DNA from: Pythium myriotylum
Lineage: Eukaryota; Oomycota; Peronosporomycetes; Pythiales; Pythiaceae
Length of the DNA stretch: 64,000 bases
Reading direction: 5' to 3'
NCBI GenBank assembly: GCA_023091665.1
Contig: JALJCQ010000016.1
Coordinates: 186,001-250,000 of the forward strand
Positions 1-14,479 of the stretch are shown in pieces (within the stretch, counting starts at the first letter, position 1; each line of letters begins with the position of its first letter). The notes under the pieces are model-generated. The model saw nothing but the letters and a program-made list of their open reading frames with translations, was not told the DNA's origin and did not search any database. The translations under genes were made by a program, and so were the position numbers.

Positions 1-3000
1 AGTCATTTTTTGCCGCAACAGTAATCTGATACTCAGTCCGAGCAAAAAGCCATGTCAAGTTGATGCTTCTGTTGAAGGTAGTCCACTCTCGCCATCCTGA
101 AAACGAAGTTGCCCTGACTGTAAAACTAACGAAGGAAACATTAGCTGCACCCAAATTAGCAGGTGCAGCCCAGTTCAAAGAAATCATACCACCTGAAGTG
201 GCATATCCTGAAAGTCCAGTGACTACCCCAGGCGGTGAGGCATCCCCATCGTCAACAATTTCGACCGATGTCGACCCGTTAGTTCCGATTGCTGCGCGTC
301 CTCGTACGACTTCCATCTGCAGTCCAAATAGCTTGCGCTTCTGATAGATGACATCGTTGAATACTTCTACCACGAATACCGCAGACTTTTGTCCATCAGT
401 CAACGTCACATTTGGAAACTGAAGACCAAAATCGATGCCCTCCTGCGCGGAGATGTCCGCGCCATACGCAGGGCGGCTATTAGCAACCACTTGGAGTACG
501 ACGGTGCCGCTGAAAGCTCTGGTTCTGACAACAGCTACCGAAAGAGATTGGCTTGATTCTTCGATTGTGTATGACGTCAATGCAAAATCGATGACGCCCG
601 CATCTCCATCGTCTACTATCGTGACACGTAGTCTATCGCTTGTTCCTACTGTTCCTGAGTCGGAATCGTACGCAGATAGCTGGACGAAGAAGAACCTGTC
701 AGGATCGTCTGTCACGTTGTTGTTGATGATGGTAACATTGAATGTGGCTTCTTCAATCCCACTTGGAAACACTAGTGCTCCTTTTGTCGCGAAATAATGA
801 ATACCATCCAGTGCTGTACCATCATTTGTCGCATACAGGCACTTTGCTGGAAGCGAGCCGCCATTTGCACGATCCACACGAATCAATACCAGTCGGGCAT
901 CTTCGCGGACTTCAGCCTCTGTGTGCCGAAATGACATCACACCTGGTGATATGGGATCAGTTGTGATTTCGAGCAATGAGCTCCATGGACCGAGTTTGAA
1001 ATCGTTTCGTGCTTGAATTCGAAAAGAAAACACTGTAGAATCAGTAAGGTTAACAAACGTCGTCGTTATTTCTATGCCCGTCCACTTGGCCACCGTTGTG
1101 TTTGCCGCATTATTGCGAAGTTCAGCTTCGTACTGGAGACGACTGTTTCCTCCAGTGTCTCGAGGAGGATCCCATCGGAACTCAAGGAAGTCATTGGATT
1201 TCGAAGTCACCAATATTAGATCAACAGCACCCGGTGCCGAAACTGATGTGGTTGTAATGCTGAGGTCATCGCTGAAAGGGCCAACTCCAACTTCATTCCT
1301 TGCGCCTACTGCAAGCGTGTAATCTGTATCGGCTTCCAAGCCCACGATGTCAAAGATCGTGGACGGCCACGGTTCCCGAGGCAATATGTCTTCACTTATG
1401 TCTCCGTTGACGAGGAAAACGTAACCGGTAATAGTGCTTCCGCCAAAATTCGATGGAGCTACAACTGCGATGGTAACCCGACCGCCTAATACAGCGAGAA
1501 CCCGAAGTTCAGGAGGTTGTTGCGGTAACTGTGGTTGACCTGTCTGAAACACAACACTAGTAGTATCACTTGAGCCAGCAGTGTTAAGCGACTGAACCTG
1601 GATGAGATAGAAGGTGTTCGCTTGGAGACCTGCAAAGATATGGCGGGTATCATAACCTTCGTACGTAAAGGTAATCACCAATCCGCGCAAGATTGTTGCA
1701 ACGAAACCGAGTGAAGCAGCGCCGCCTTGATCTGGAGAAAGAGTCCATCCGACGTCAATTGACCCGCCTTGAGTGTCGAATATGTGCACAATCGGTGGGC
1801 GAGGCACAGTAGGGCTGCCACTTCTTGCAACAATCCACGTCCCCACTGTCCCTGAGCCAAATCCCGAACTTATCGAGTAGATCGAATAATTATAGGATGA
1901 CAACGCAGCAATTCCATCGGTGTCGCGAAACGTGACTGAGCTCAATCCCCAACCACTCACCTCCCCCACGAATGAGTTGTTACGCAATACTCGGTATCCT
2001 ACAATTCTTGATCCTCCGTCATCCACAGGGGCTTCCCATTCCAGTGCGATTTCCCCACCGGATATTGTTTGGAGTTGTCGAAGGTTTTGCGGTGAATCTG
2101 GACTGGTAGGGGGAGATGTCCAGACTTGTAGTTCCGACGAGTTCCCTCCGTTCCCGACAGGATTAGCTGCCGCCACCATAAATCGGTAGAGAGAAGATGC
2201 TCGCAGACCATGAAACCGGATAAACCGTGACGACGATGCGTCAACACGCGCAAAGATGGAATATTGACCGACGTCTGGCAGAAGTGCAAAAATGACATAA
2301 GACAAAAGAGCCTTCCCGCCGGATGATTTTGGCGGTTCCCACGAAATAGATATCGATCCACCGGTCGTCTGAGTCGCCAACAACCCCTTTGGGGGAGAGG
2401 GCACGGATGCGTCTCTTGTAAGCACAATAAGCTCCTCGCTTGTTGGATTTGTCTCATTGCTCGCCATGCAAGGAGACCTGAGATTTAACACGGCAAGTGC
2501 GAAAGCATAGCGTGTGTTAGCTAACAGGCCTTGAACTACTGTCCGCTTCTCTGTGGAAGTTCTTCCGTCATACACGATTGCTCGCTCACTCCAAGTGGAA
2601 TTTGACAGAAATTGTCGGGCATACAGTATGTAGCCGGTAAGTTTAGTTCCACCAGTATCAAGAGGAGTGCTCCAAACCAACGTCATCTCTCCAACATCCT
2701 CGCCATCAACAACCGGAGGACTGATGCCACCAGCCAATGTGGGTTCTGTCGTTGAGTAACTGTTAATGATTGTGTCGCTGACACCCTAGATCATCACAGC
2801 ACAGAGATGGTCAGCTAAGTATAATGGTAGTAGTCGACGTGGCACGTACGTAGGAGTTCATAACGCGAAACATGACAGAATATGTCGAAGATGCGAGCAG
2901 TCCGTAAATTGTGATGATTTCAATGACGGCACCAGATTTTACGTTGTCTGTAGCGAAATCTATGGGATAGGCTTGATAGCTCACTCCGTTTCCAGTCACT

Positions 3001-6000
3001 CGACCGTAGTACATAGAGCATCCTGTTAACGAAGCACCACCCAGATCGAACGGAGCATTGACCTGCATGGACAGGGCGCCACCAGTCGCATTAATGAGGA
3101 TAGTGTCTAGAGGGCGACCAGGGCGGGTACCACTTTCTGTGTTGGAAGTTATCATCACTTGAGAGCTGAACAGGCCAGCATGGTTTTCAGCTGAGACGGA
3201 GAAATCATACTTGCTTGCAGCAATCAAGTTGCCAACTATTGCTGTGGTGGTTGTTGCATTGACTTGGATTTCTCGGCTGATCGAAGATTGGTAATCAAAT
3301 ATCTGAATATGATAGGAGAAGACTGCACTTCCGCCATCATCGATGGGCGATTCCCATGCCAGCGTTATAGTGCCACCAGTTGATGCTAGATACCGTAGAG
3401 CTTGAACCGGACTAGGCGCCGTTGGAGCCGCTGTCACAACAGTGATTGGGGCACAGAACGGACCCAAGCCACGCTGATTCGCGGCAGCAACTTGAACTAT
3501 GTACGTTGAGTTAGCTGACAGACCATACACATAGTTTGACAGATCCACAGAGGTTGTGCTAGAGACCACTCGACCAGAGTGCTCTTCTTGGATACGAAGA
3601 CGATATAGCTCGATAGACCCAGCGACTCCGCCGAGAAACGTAGGTGGATCCCAAGTCACATGAAGTGATCCACCAGCAATATTATCAACCACCACTCTGG
3701 GGCTTCCTGGCTCGCTAATATCACCTTTGTCTGTGACGAAAATAATAAGGCCGTTGCTGGAAACATTACAGCCTCCTGTCGGGTGCGAGAGCTCCAGAAG
3801 TACTCTTCGATCGACAAACTCGTCACTCGAAACTAGAGGAATATTGATAGTGACTGTGCTCACTCCCTCAGCAAACTCTATCAGCTGTTCAAAGTAGTCA
3901 TTCACTAAAGCAGAGCTGATGGTTGAGTTGACAAACACTGTGACAAAACCAGCTTGACCAATTGATCGTGATAAGATAACACGAACGGATGCTTCATCTT
4001 CCTGTATAAACAGCTGGGAAGCAATGAAGCTGATAATGCCAGCATCTCCGTTATCGGTGAACTGAATGATGGACGTGTTCTCAGTTGGAGAGATGGTACT
4101 TGATGTGGCCGATACTAAAGTCAAGGTGACTACCAGCGGGGTTGCTTCATATTGAACATCGTCTGGGGCCATCACGACAACAGTCTTCAGGTACTCATTT
4201 GGAGCAAATGAAAGTACCCCCGACGGATTGCCTTGATCCGAAGGAGAACATGACACACTTCCGTCTCTAATTTGAACGCATGAATAATCAAATCCTCCCG
4301 GAAGCGCACGCGAGCACGTCAGGGAAAACACAGCATCGTCTGCATAAGTTGTACCATACACGCGAGCGACATCAATTTGCGCACTTCCACCTTCCTCAGC
4401 CCATGCTGAACTGGTGAAAATGGTGATAGTGCCAACATTGGAGGCGGAATCGGTGGAGTAAGTTGAGTTCACCCATTCACTCAGACCCGCGTACCCGACC
4501 GCGCGCAGAGATACTTCGTAAATTGTCGTGTTTTCGAGGCTACTAAAGACCAGCTGTGGGCACAAATATCGAATTGGGTCTTGGCGTTCACATGCGAGGG
4601 ACTGATAACCTAGAGAGGCAGAAGTCGCTGCATTTCTCACAAAAGCATCGATGCTCAAGTTCCCACCACCCGTAACAGAAGGCGCTGTGATATCAAAAAC
4701 AAGCGTGCTCACAGTGGCGACTCTAAGTTTCATCGAAGGCAGAGACGGAATACCACTTGGTGTAGAAAAATGGAGTGTAACCCACCCACTCCTTCCTCCC
4801 CCAAAATTTTCAGCTTGTACTCGGAGAATATAATCCGTAGATGGACGCAGAAGCAAAGCTTCAGAGCAGCACGTGAAGTTTGAAAGAATCACGGAATTTG
4901 CAGAATCTGACTCCAGCTCATAATTATACCGGGTTCCTCCAGTGGCACTGCCGCCACCATCATCACACGCTGGAGTTACTGCGACCAGCGCGGACGATGG
5001 AGTGATGCCGGTTATACTCACACTCGGGGCCTCTGGTGGAGAAAGCGCATCCGATCGAAACGTGACCTTCGTGCGATTAGTTAATCCATCAGCATTCGCT
5101 ACTTCAAGAGTGTATGAGTAATCGGTATTCGGCAGCAAACTTCCACAGTGGACAAAATCGTATGCTATTCGAGACTCGAGAAGCATCTGGCCGTCCGCGC
5201 TCAGAGATACCCTGGCTATTGGTGCTCCTCCAGTATCCTTACATTGCAGAGTATGAGACGTGAATTCAATGAGAAGATTGTAGCAATGAAGATAGCCTTA
5301 CCATGGGCATCTCCCACGCCAGATGGATGGACCCTCCTGTTCGTGACGAAAGATGGACAAGCGGCGCGTCAGGGGCTGTGGCGGAGCTAGAAAAGAGATT
5401 AGTCCTGAAGTCCTTATGTGTGGACGTATTTGGATTTAGTACCTTGTGGATGTGCTCAGATGCTGGGAAGCCGAGCTGTTGCCGATTTGATTCTCAGCAA
5501 CCATTGAGAGCATGTAGAGAGTGGATGCCTGCAGTCCCTTCACTTCACATAAAGAAACAGATTCATTTGTGCTTCGACAAATCGACTCAGTACGATGTAC
5601 CACGCCGCAAGTCAAAGATCCAGAGTAGCAGCACATTGACCCAGATGCAGTTGAACAAGGCCTTGGATCACAAAATTGTGATGAGCTAACAGGCTCAAAT
5701 ACCTCCTCTGATGTCTTGTTCACAGTAACAGAAGAGCATCTTGTACACCCGCTCTCAATGGAGTAACAGTTCGCGAGATAGTCAGCAAAAAGAAAAAAAC
5801 GGAGTGTGGATAGCTGAACGCCCCCAACATCCAGTGGTAGAGCAAAGCTCAGTTTGATCGACCCGCCAGTAACCGCTGCAACACTCAGAAGCGTTGGCGG
5901 CGACGAGATCGTGCCGAGCGCTGTTTCCTGATGTATTGCACCCGATAGCGACCTGCTCAGGTTATATTCGTTGATGGCAACAACATCAATCGTGTAGTTC

Positions 6001-9000
6001 GTCGCGGCGAGCAAGTTTGACACATTCAACATCAATCGAAATGGAGGCGTGAGGGCGTCATACGTGAAATCTGGAGGTGATCGAGTAGAATCCCCCGAAA
6101 GAACCTTGGCGACAACCCGATAGGCTAGGATGCTCCCGCCACCCGAATCAGCTGGCGGGCTCCAGCGAACTGAGATAAAAGTTGACCCAACGCTTGTTAC
6201 TGCCAAAGCCATCACAGGGGATGGTAATGTCGGATTCCCTGTAGTGAAGACAACGGGATCGCTGGTATTGGTCTCTCCAAAGTTGACCCTCAACACCGCA
6301 ACAAACTTGTACATGTTGTGGCTGAAAAGACCTGAGACAACATGTTGAAGATCACTATCAACGCTTAGCGTGACATTGATTGTACTAGTGTTCACATCCG
6401 CCAGTCCACCCAAAAGTTGGATATCAATTGGTGTAGCACCATTCAGATCATCCGGCAGCGATATTCTCAGTGTCACTGAACAGCCTTCGACAGCAAGGAG
6501 TTTTAAATGAGGAGGAGAAGGAATACCAGCTTTGCCTGTCATCACCACAAGAGGTTCACTTGCTAGCCTGCTATCGATGAAATCACCACACTCCATGCCG
6601 GAGGATATCGCCAAGGCTCGGAAACTATAGGCAGTCAGAGGGAGAAAGCGGGATCCATCAACTCCTTCAACAAGACGAATCAATGTAACATCAGATACCG
6701 CAGCAACAGTACTCAACTTGATGTAAATTCCACTCAGCTTTTGCAGGAATACGACGAACGTCGTCACAGAAAGACCACCTTCACACCATACACTTCAGAC
6801 AACGCAAAAAGAATACAAGATATCGTACAAACCTGTATATGGTGGCACATTGAGCGCTAACGTGATAGCACCACCTGGAAGGGGTATCAAACAAGCAAAC
6901 AAGCTGTAAGTGCGCTTTTATCACGTTCGAATTGAGATTTGTAAAGACTCTACCCGTAGCTTTCACCAAAGTAGGTAGTGGTGTTCGATCTGGATCATCA
7001 AATGAAGCGGTTGTGACAGCAACCGAAGCACTGTAAGCACTGCGTGTCGTTCCGTCAGCAACGTATGCTCGGAAGGCGTACGTAGTGTCATGCTGAAGGT
7101 TTTTCACCACCACAGTGTTGAAATTGAGTTCGAAGCGAGATTGGATGTAGTTTGTGTCAGAGATAACTCGCTGCTCGATCACAAATGCGTCGGAAGCATT
7201 GAACGCTGGTTCCACTCGAAACCGAATCATTCCGCCTTTTACTTCTTGGACGATTAGTTCAATAGGACCCATCAAGATCCCATCCGAGATTGATCCAGGA
7301 GCGAAAGCTAACTCGAGAGGGGGGCCAGGGCCGATGAGAGAGAGTGCGCGGACTGCGACATACCACGGCGATGAGATGTTACTAAAGTCGACTGCCGCCC
7401 ATAAGGTCGTGTTGCTCGTTTCTTTGACAAGAAATCCGTTCAAAAAAACCTGATACTTGACAATTTCTGTTCCACCTTTGTCGATAACCGATTCCCATTG
7501 GAGCTCCATATGCTCATTTGACTCAACGAGAAGGTTGAGATCAGATACTGGTCCTGGAAGAGACAGATTCGCAGTGCGCCACATCAGCAGTTGATGTACC
7601 GTGTACTCCTCGCCATTCTCATCGAGCATTGTCACCGCGAACTCGTACAATGTCAACGGTTCCAAGTCGCCAATAGCGAGCTTGCCATGCGAGTATTCGC
7701 TCACCAAGTCGGGTGATTTTGTGGAGCCACAAGTCAACTTTCCATGCGTACTGCACGCGAAGTCACACAAGGAAGTAGCGACGCGCTGGTTACTGTCTTC
7801 GAACTGGCCACACAAACACGCTCCCTCACTGTTGATTCCGAATCGATTCACTGAGAGTGTCTTGATGATCTGGACGCTTTCAACAATGAAATCGTTGCCG
7901 TTGTAGCTGGTATCTGTACCATTTACCACACCAGTGATATCAACGTCAAAGCGAAGTTCCAGTAGAAGTTGATCGCTACGAAGCGTGCTTGACCGTTGAG
8001 CGAGCCGTACTTCACTGGTGTCTAGGGGCTTGGTCCACACTCTAACCTACAGTACGTGAAGACAGAATGCGTTGGCACAAGCGTGATGTGTTTAGAAGGA
8101 GTCGGTGACTCACGTTGTCAAATCCGCCGATAAACCGAGTGAAGTTTTCGATCGTTGGAACTCCAAGCGTATCTAGAATCACATACCATGAGTTGTCAAT
8201 AATGCACGCCTATGGGATTATGTGCGGCCGTACCCGCGCCAATCTGGAAGAAGCCGCCCATGACCTGGCAGTGAGCAGAGCTCAGAGATCCTGTTGCTGC
8301 TGGCGACCCATCCATGTATACCGTGATGGCGTCATCGTTGTGAAATACGACCGCAAGATGCATCCACTGATTTTCTTTCAAGGAATGGGGAATGTCCAGA
8401 AATGATGAGCAGCGCCCAATTCGTATCCCGGTGCTGATGCGCGACATCCACAGGGTCGAACTCCCATTGCCATGCATGAAGATCAAAGCATCTTCCACAA
8501 GATCCAGTTCTGTACTCTCATCTAGAATCCACATTTCCACCGAGAAATTTCGACGTGGAATCTCAATGGTATTCGTGCTCCGAACTATCGAGCTCGGTGC
8601 AAACCGAATTTGGGCCTCCATTGCTTGACATGATGCAAAACAGGAAGTCGGACTCGTCACACCAGTATGAGAGCTTTGAGACAGTCCACTTGACGTCGAG
8701 CAGCCTTCAAAGTTAATTCCCGACCCTAGGTATATATCCATGCGTATTTGCATGGTTAGCGAGAAATTTTGTGCATAAACATGCCGAAGATCTCACCTGC
8801 ATATGCCAGACGTGTTTCGTTTGAGCTGACGGAGCGGACATAAACCCGAAACAATAAGGGATTCAACGAGTTGTGCTTGACAGAGGCTTGTAGTTGAACA
8901 AGTCCACCAGTTGATGAAACAACGCTAAGTCGAGCCAGTTGATCCAATGAGCCTGCAGCAGTGAGCGTGACCTCATCGAGAGATATTGAATCGTCGGATG

Positions 9001-12000
9001 ACGGCAGCCCTCGAAAGAGGACTGTTGCTGTTGAGCCAGAAGTGTTTGAAACTCTGATCGACACATAGTTCCAGTCTCCTAGAATTATTGAATCTGCGGA
9101 TTGAGTAGACCACAAAGGGTGAGATGTGCCGCCGTCGAGAATGCAATCCACTTCAAGCATCGAGAAGGCTACAGCGACAGCAAATAGTGAGCTATCAAAA
9201 CAAAAGTGGGTATAGACAGTATTACCTGATCCAAATCGATACTTGAACGAGAGAAGTCCGTCACTAGTGAGTTTGACGGGCGTGCTTTGATAGATCGCGA
9301 CTCCCGGTGATGCTGGTCGAGTTGAAGTGAATTGAGTTGAGATCCATTCGATTGTGAATTGGTGAAGGCTGTATATTGTACTGCTGTACTCGACAACCGG
9401 AATGTCCACAGAATGTTGATGCGTCTGAGCAACTGTCGTTACGAACGCGAATCGAATCGCGCCAGTAAATGAAACCTCTGGAGTGATCTGCACATCAACG
9501 TGGCGATCGCTGAAGCTAGTCAACATGGTACGGTAATCGTCGGTCATGCTGACGATTCTTGTGTGTTCACCGTCGGATGAAGTGACTAGCTCATACTTGG
9601 ATCCATTATACCTTTCGACTGACGTAATTGAGTTTGATCCATTGGAGGAGATATCGAGTTGAAACCGTTCCGACGGTGTCCAATTAGTTGGTGCGATAAC
9701 TGGCGCATGAATCACAACTGGAAGCCCAACGTAGACCTTTTTACTGAAGAAAAGTGGGCGAGGTCCACTTAAGCGACCCGTAACAGATGGTACCAAAACA
9801 AGTCGGAAATTATGTGCAGCGTAGCAACCACCTCCGGGCACAGGTGCTCTGGATTCGTAACTCAACATCACGTCAACGACAACCGTATCGGCGGATTTGC
9901 TTTCGTATACAATGGAACGCGCTTCGTCAAACTTCACCGATACAAAGACCGAGCTTTCGTTGTAAGTCTTCGGGTTGAGTTTGGTTCGGTTCAAGCTCCA
10001 GAAGGATCCAGCAGGAGGTGAATCACGGTTCCACACGAACATAATCATCTTCTTTTCACTATTTCTGAGACGAGTACCGGAGAAAACTGCCTCAAGCAGC
10101 GGTTGCAATCGAAGCACTATGGATAGTTGTTGTGTGGCGTAAACGAGGAAGGAACTTTGTCGAGGAGGCACAACTTCGCAAATCTGAAGTTCCAATGCTT
10201 CAGTCAAGAATACGGCGGCGTTCCATGCTGCAGACTTGTGTTGCTGGAACCAAACAGTAGTTTTGACAGCCACGATAACTATCCCCGGGGAATCTACGAA
10301 GTTGGCAAGCTCTACGTGAAGGGGAAGATGAAGCGGGGTCGTTTCACGTTCGTCGCGGAGGATGATGAGGCAATCGGTATTTGGGTATCTTGGGCTAGCA
10401 GTTGATGAATTATTTGCGTCAGTCGCTGACAGCTCGCTAGAACACTGACTTAGAACCATCTCTATTCGTACAAACCCCGCGAAGTCGCCTCGCACGAGAA
10501 GACGAGCAAAATCTCCGAAAGCTTTCTGCGATGGACCTTCAACAGCAAGCCCAACAGATATCACCGCAGATGTGTCAGGAACTGAGCACAACTTGATTGG
10601 TATCTCAAGTTCAGCACTGACTGAGCTATTATTCCCGGGCGCAGGTCGAACTCGAACTCTGACGAGCACGAGCAGGTCGGGCCACAAAATGGTGTTATCT
10701 GGGCTTTGCCACAGTAAAACTATCGTTTCGTTACACTGGTGGAGTACAACGGAGTTGTCAGAAGGCTCGGCACTGGACGCGAGCATAAGCCTTGGAAGTG
10801 GCTTCGAGATGTCAAATGATTCTATCATCGACTCGCATTGCAAACTCCCAACGTCAAAAAGACTAGCATCAAGAAAGCTTGTGACTGGTACAGGAAACCG
10901 GCGCCGAGTGGAGAACAAGGCTGTTGTTGGATACGCTGACATCTTCATCTTCAATGCTGCATTGATCGATTGACTTCTACTCGCTTCCTGAAGGAGCCTT
11001 TCGGTTCGCTGATTAGCGATAACACGGAGAGTTGACGACATCTCAAACGTTTCTGCGGGATACAGCTCATGCTGAAAACGAAGAGAAAAAATCACTTTGC
11101 TGAGGTCTTGAAGTTTCTGGTCGAGCACATTAACTGTGAGGACGTCAAGAATCGAGGCGTTTGTACCTGTATCTAGCTCAGCAAAGAAGATGCCATTGCT
11201 GAATACCATCGATCCAATGTCCATCGAAACTGCCGTGGGAGTCACCCCAACAAATCTTAAGCTCACAGAGGAGAGTCGAAGTGGTGTACCGCTCACAAGT
11301 TTCAGCAACTCTTTTGCGGTCGATCTGAACACGATACGGGCACTTCCACCACGATACTCTGCAATTTGGAGCATCTCAAGATCCGGATAGAAAACCCAGA
11401 ATATTTGGAAGTTGAAATCGCTGAAGTCTCTCTCGGGTGATGCTGCAGCTGAAAGCAAGAAGCCATGCGGTGTAAATGCGGAAACAGCGAGCACTCGAAA
11501 CTGAGTTTGATAGCAGGCCGATGGTTGCAATCGCAATTGTGATAGCTGGTTGCCTGCGCGAGCCTTCCACAAGTACGCTCTTGAGCCATAAGCAATTGAA
11601 CCATCCACAATTTCTTCGATAAGGTCTTCTGATGGCACACTTACCACATCCGAGCTAGTGCAACCAGTCAGCTCGAACATAATCCAGTGTAGAATACCGG
11701 AACCTCTCACTGCTGTGATCTCAGCCGTGCTGTTGGCCCACAGCAACCCGTTTCCCAACTCAAATCTAACCTCAGGATCGTGAAGATGAATTATCACTCG
11801 CCGGGAATAATGGTGGAAGCTGGTGCCCTCTTCAGCAACTTGAAAATGCAGCGTAATGTTTGCAATTGTCGTTGGCTTATCGGTAAATGCGACTACAAGC
11901 TCCATGCGTCGATTCAGTAGCCTCCACATGCCACACGTGAACCCGCCATCTTGCATCGATTGAGATGATGATGAGCCTGGCATTGTCACTTTCTCAACGG

Positions 12001-14162
12001 AAAAGCCAGGCAACCAACAGGCCATGATTGACCACAACCGTCTCGACTTCTGAGCGCTTGGTTGAAGTAGAACTCGAATTGTCCCATTCAACGGTAGCCT
12101 CAACGCGGATAATCGTGTTGCATGTAGAAAAGTTGGTGGAAGCTCCGCGAACTGACCACTTGTATCTTCCGCTTTCGAGGCGACCATCACGCGTTGTGAG
12201 AGCAGCTCAGTCTCTGACGCATGAGAATCATCTAGCCGTCTCTGAAATTGTCGCGACATCGCGTGGGCGGTGACAGTTGAGTCATCTACTCGACCCTGAC
12301 TCAGAAACATTAGACGTTGGCTTGGAACCATCTGATTGTGGAATCCACATCGACCGGCGTGTCGAAACGCACAGCTACTGACATCTGAATCAATCATCAT
12401 TGAACAGAGTCAGCCAGGAGAGGGTGGCGAATATGTCGCCTTCTTACCTTCGGCCTTGATATTTATGGGTGCGTATTGGATTTGACGTATAGTCCGTCCA
12501 CCATCAACATTAAGTATAACAACGGAGCGCGATGACGAACGGAATACTTGAGGGCTACGATCGTTGATCTTGATTTGAATCTCTGACGGTTGAAACGCAG
12601 CGCTCCCGTCAGTTGTGACCTGGGAGCGGAGTGGTTAGTCAGCAACGAGACTTGTTAGAATCCCTGAGCGACGTCGTACATTAATGAAGCCAAGGTTTCG
12701 CGGAGCATCCTGGACGACAACTCTTACTGGTTGACGCGAGTTAGCGTAGGCGCCGATGGGGATGCGAGTAGCCACAATAAGATTAAGCTCGGAGTCATAC
12801 ACGTCAACATCACATGTTACTGTGGATGATGATGCCGTAGAACTAGTCGCCAATATGGATAAATATAGCACTACGTAACAGATCACCGCCATCGTCCACT
12901 CGTTTAGACACCAATCGACAGACCTGATACCAAATTCCTACCATTGCACAGGTTCGATCGGACAATGTCTGACTTTGAACAGTTGCTCGATTCATCAATT
13001 GCGCATTGATAGTCGGATACGTTTGATGTTGCGTAACACGTAGCGTAACCTCCCAAAGACGGAAGGTACGTTGGTTTGCAATCACAACCCACCTGAGTTC
13101 GGAATTGAACTCGTGACTGCATATGCTGGGCAAGAACCGCATCAAATGACTCGTTGGAAACCGAATCTCGAACCAACGTGCACGATCCGTTTACGAAGGA
13201 GCAGCCTGAGCACCGGTCCGTGCGAGCGCACTCGCTACAACACGAATCTAGACTGATCGAAGTCGTATTCTTGAGGAACATACCCGCGTATCCTCCACGT
13301 AGGCATTGGAGATCAGGCATGATATTGAAACCCACTGACGTCACACAACTAAACCCAGACAAAGAGAACGCAGCGACCGAGGCGGGATACAGCTGCAACT
13401 CCATATCGAACAAAATCGCGTCATTGAGGGATCTACACGCAAAGGGTTATCCGCAACTCATCCGCGTATGTCAATGCAGGCAACATACATTTTCAGGCGG
13501 CGCCAGTGGAATGAGAACGTTAGCTGGAAGCGGTCTGCCCCAAGAACCACTGGAAAGTGAGCGCCAAACAACTGAACTCCAGCGACGGTCCACCAGCTCG
13601 AGGCCCCCACGGATCGATCGAGTGCAAGAATGCAGTTGGGCGAAGGTTTAGGAATAGATGGAATCGAATTGTGCAGCACTACTGTGTACTCAGTTCTTGT
13701 TCGCCAAGTGCCTCGAATGTAGAAAGATGAGCCATACTCCAATACTCCTGGAACAGGTACAGGCACACCGCTGACGAGGCTAGACGTCTCTTCACCCGTA
13801 AGTCTCACGTGCCCCAGCCCCACGTCTGCACTCCCTGGCACTCGAGCACACAATCGCCGGGCATTGTCGTTTGCAGAGAGCACGGCTTTCACAACGCAGC
13901 AGAGCCCTTCGTCTACCGCTGGGCAGATCCACGGAACCGCCGGCTCACAGCTCTCGCTGGCTGCAGATGCAAACGGCCCACGGTACGCGTCGTAGGAAAG
14001 CGCAGGCACTGCCGCCTGAGCTTGGCACGAATTGCACGGGTCGGCACTCACGTTGCGGTCGTAGCAGCTGACGTACTCGACGGCTCCTTCGAACTCGCAG
14101 GTCGCGACCGCGCGGGCCAGTGCAAGCACCACAGCCGCGAGCGCACGCACGGGCCACCGCAT
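1..14162 (-). CDS. Giant secreted or surface multi-domain protein (PAN/Apple-like, LamG/ConA-like, FN3 and Calx-beta repeats), 3' end outside window
   Basis: The start at 14162 gives a hydrophobic signal peptide (MRWPVRALAAVVLALARA). Main coding blocks on the minus strand: 14162-13458, 13413-12904, 12892-12463, 12400-8756, 8753-8196, 8040-6781, 6767-5436, about 5360-2850 and 2785-1. The last block stays open at base 1, so the gene continues leftward. The second block has a Cys-rich PAN/Apple-like module; 8.2-8.7 kb looks like a concanavalin/LamG fold. From 8 kb leftward there are more than ten FN3-type units (recurring GG..L.V.W..P...GG) with Calx-beta-like stretches ending in DDGDAG or DNGDAG near 0.2-0.9 and 3.7-4.4 kb. 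Several introns close cleanly, such as 2786-2849 (64 nt). Some introns are in frame, for example one near 9.2 kb, so block ends are approximate. Many Asn-X-Ser/Thr sites fit an extracellular location. The 12.4-8.8 kb block resembles no family I recognise. A role in adhesion or cell surface is inference. Confidence 0.85.
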
Positions 14163-14479
14163 GCGTCTCTCTCGTGGCTCGGCGCGCTCTGGAGCCGCGC
14201 CTCGTCAAGCTCTCTTTCCATCCGTCGCTTCAAGACCTTCGGAATTTCTGGCGAAAAGCTGAGGTGACATGCACTCTTGAAGGCACAGCCTCAACCGGTT
14301 ACTACCGGTTGATGCCGTCTCATCATACGGCTTGGATGGCACCTTGAAGTTCTTGCGCAAACCCCATCTTCATCGGGTGAGGACCCTCCACCACCGGACC
14401 GCAACCGGATCATGTCGAGAACGGAGCATCAGTTTTCATTTGTCTCGAAGGCGGCCACGTGGAATTCCACCTCGAGACT
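14163..14479. promoter_or_regulatory. Divergent intergenic region, giant surface gene / aminotransferase
   Basis: These 317 bases separate two head-to-head start codons and must hold both promoters and 5' leaders. No coding sequence is convincing. I see pyrimidine-rich patches but no core element I can assign with confidence. Confidence 0.4.

Noticed and set aside
1..1322. Several plus-strand frames at the left edge
   Set aside because: They lie opposite a continuous minus-strand FN3/Calx-beta reading frame that stays open to base 1, so they are shadows.
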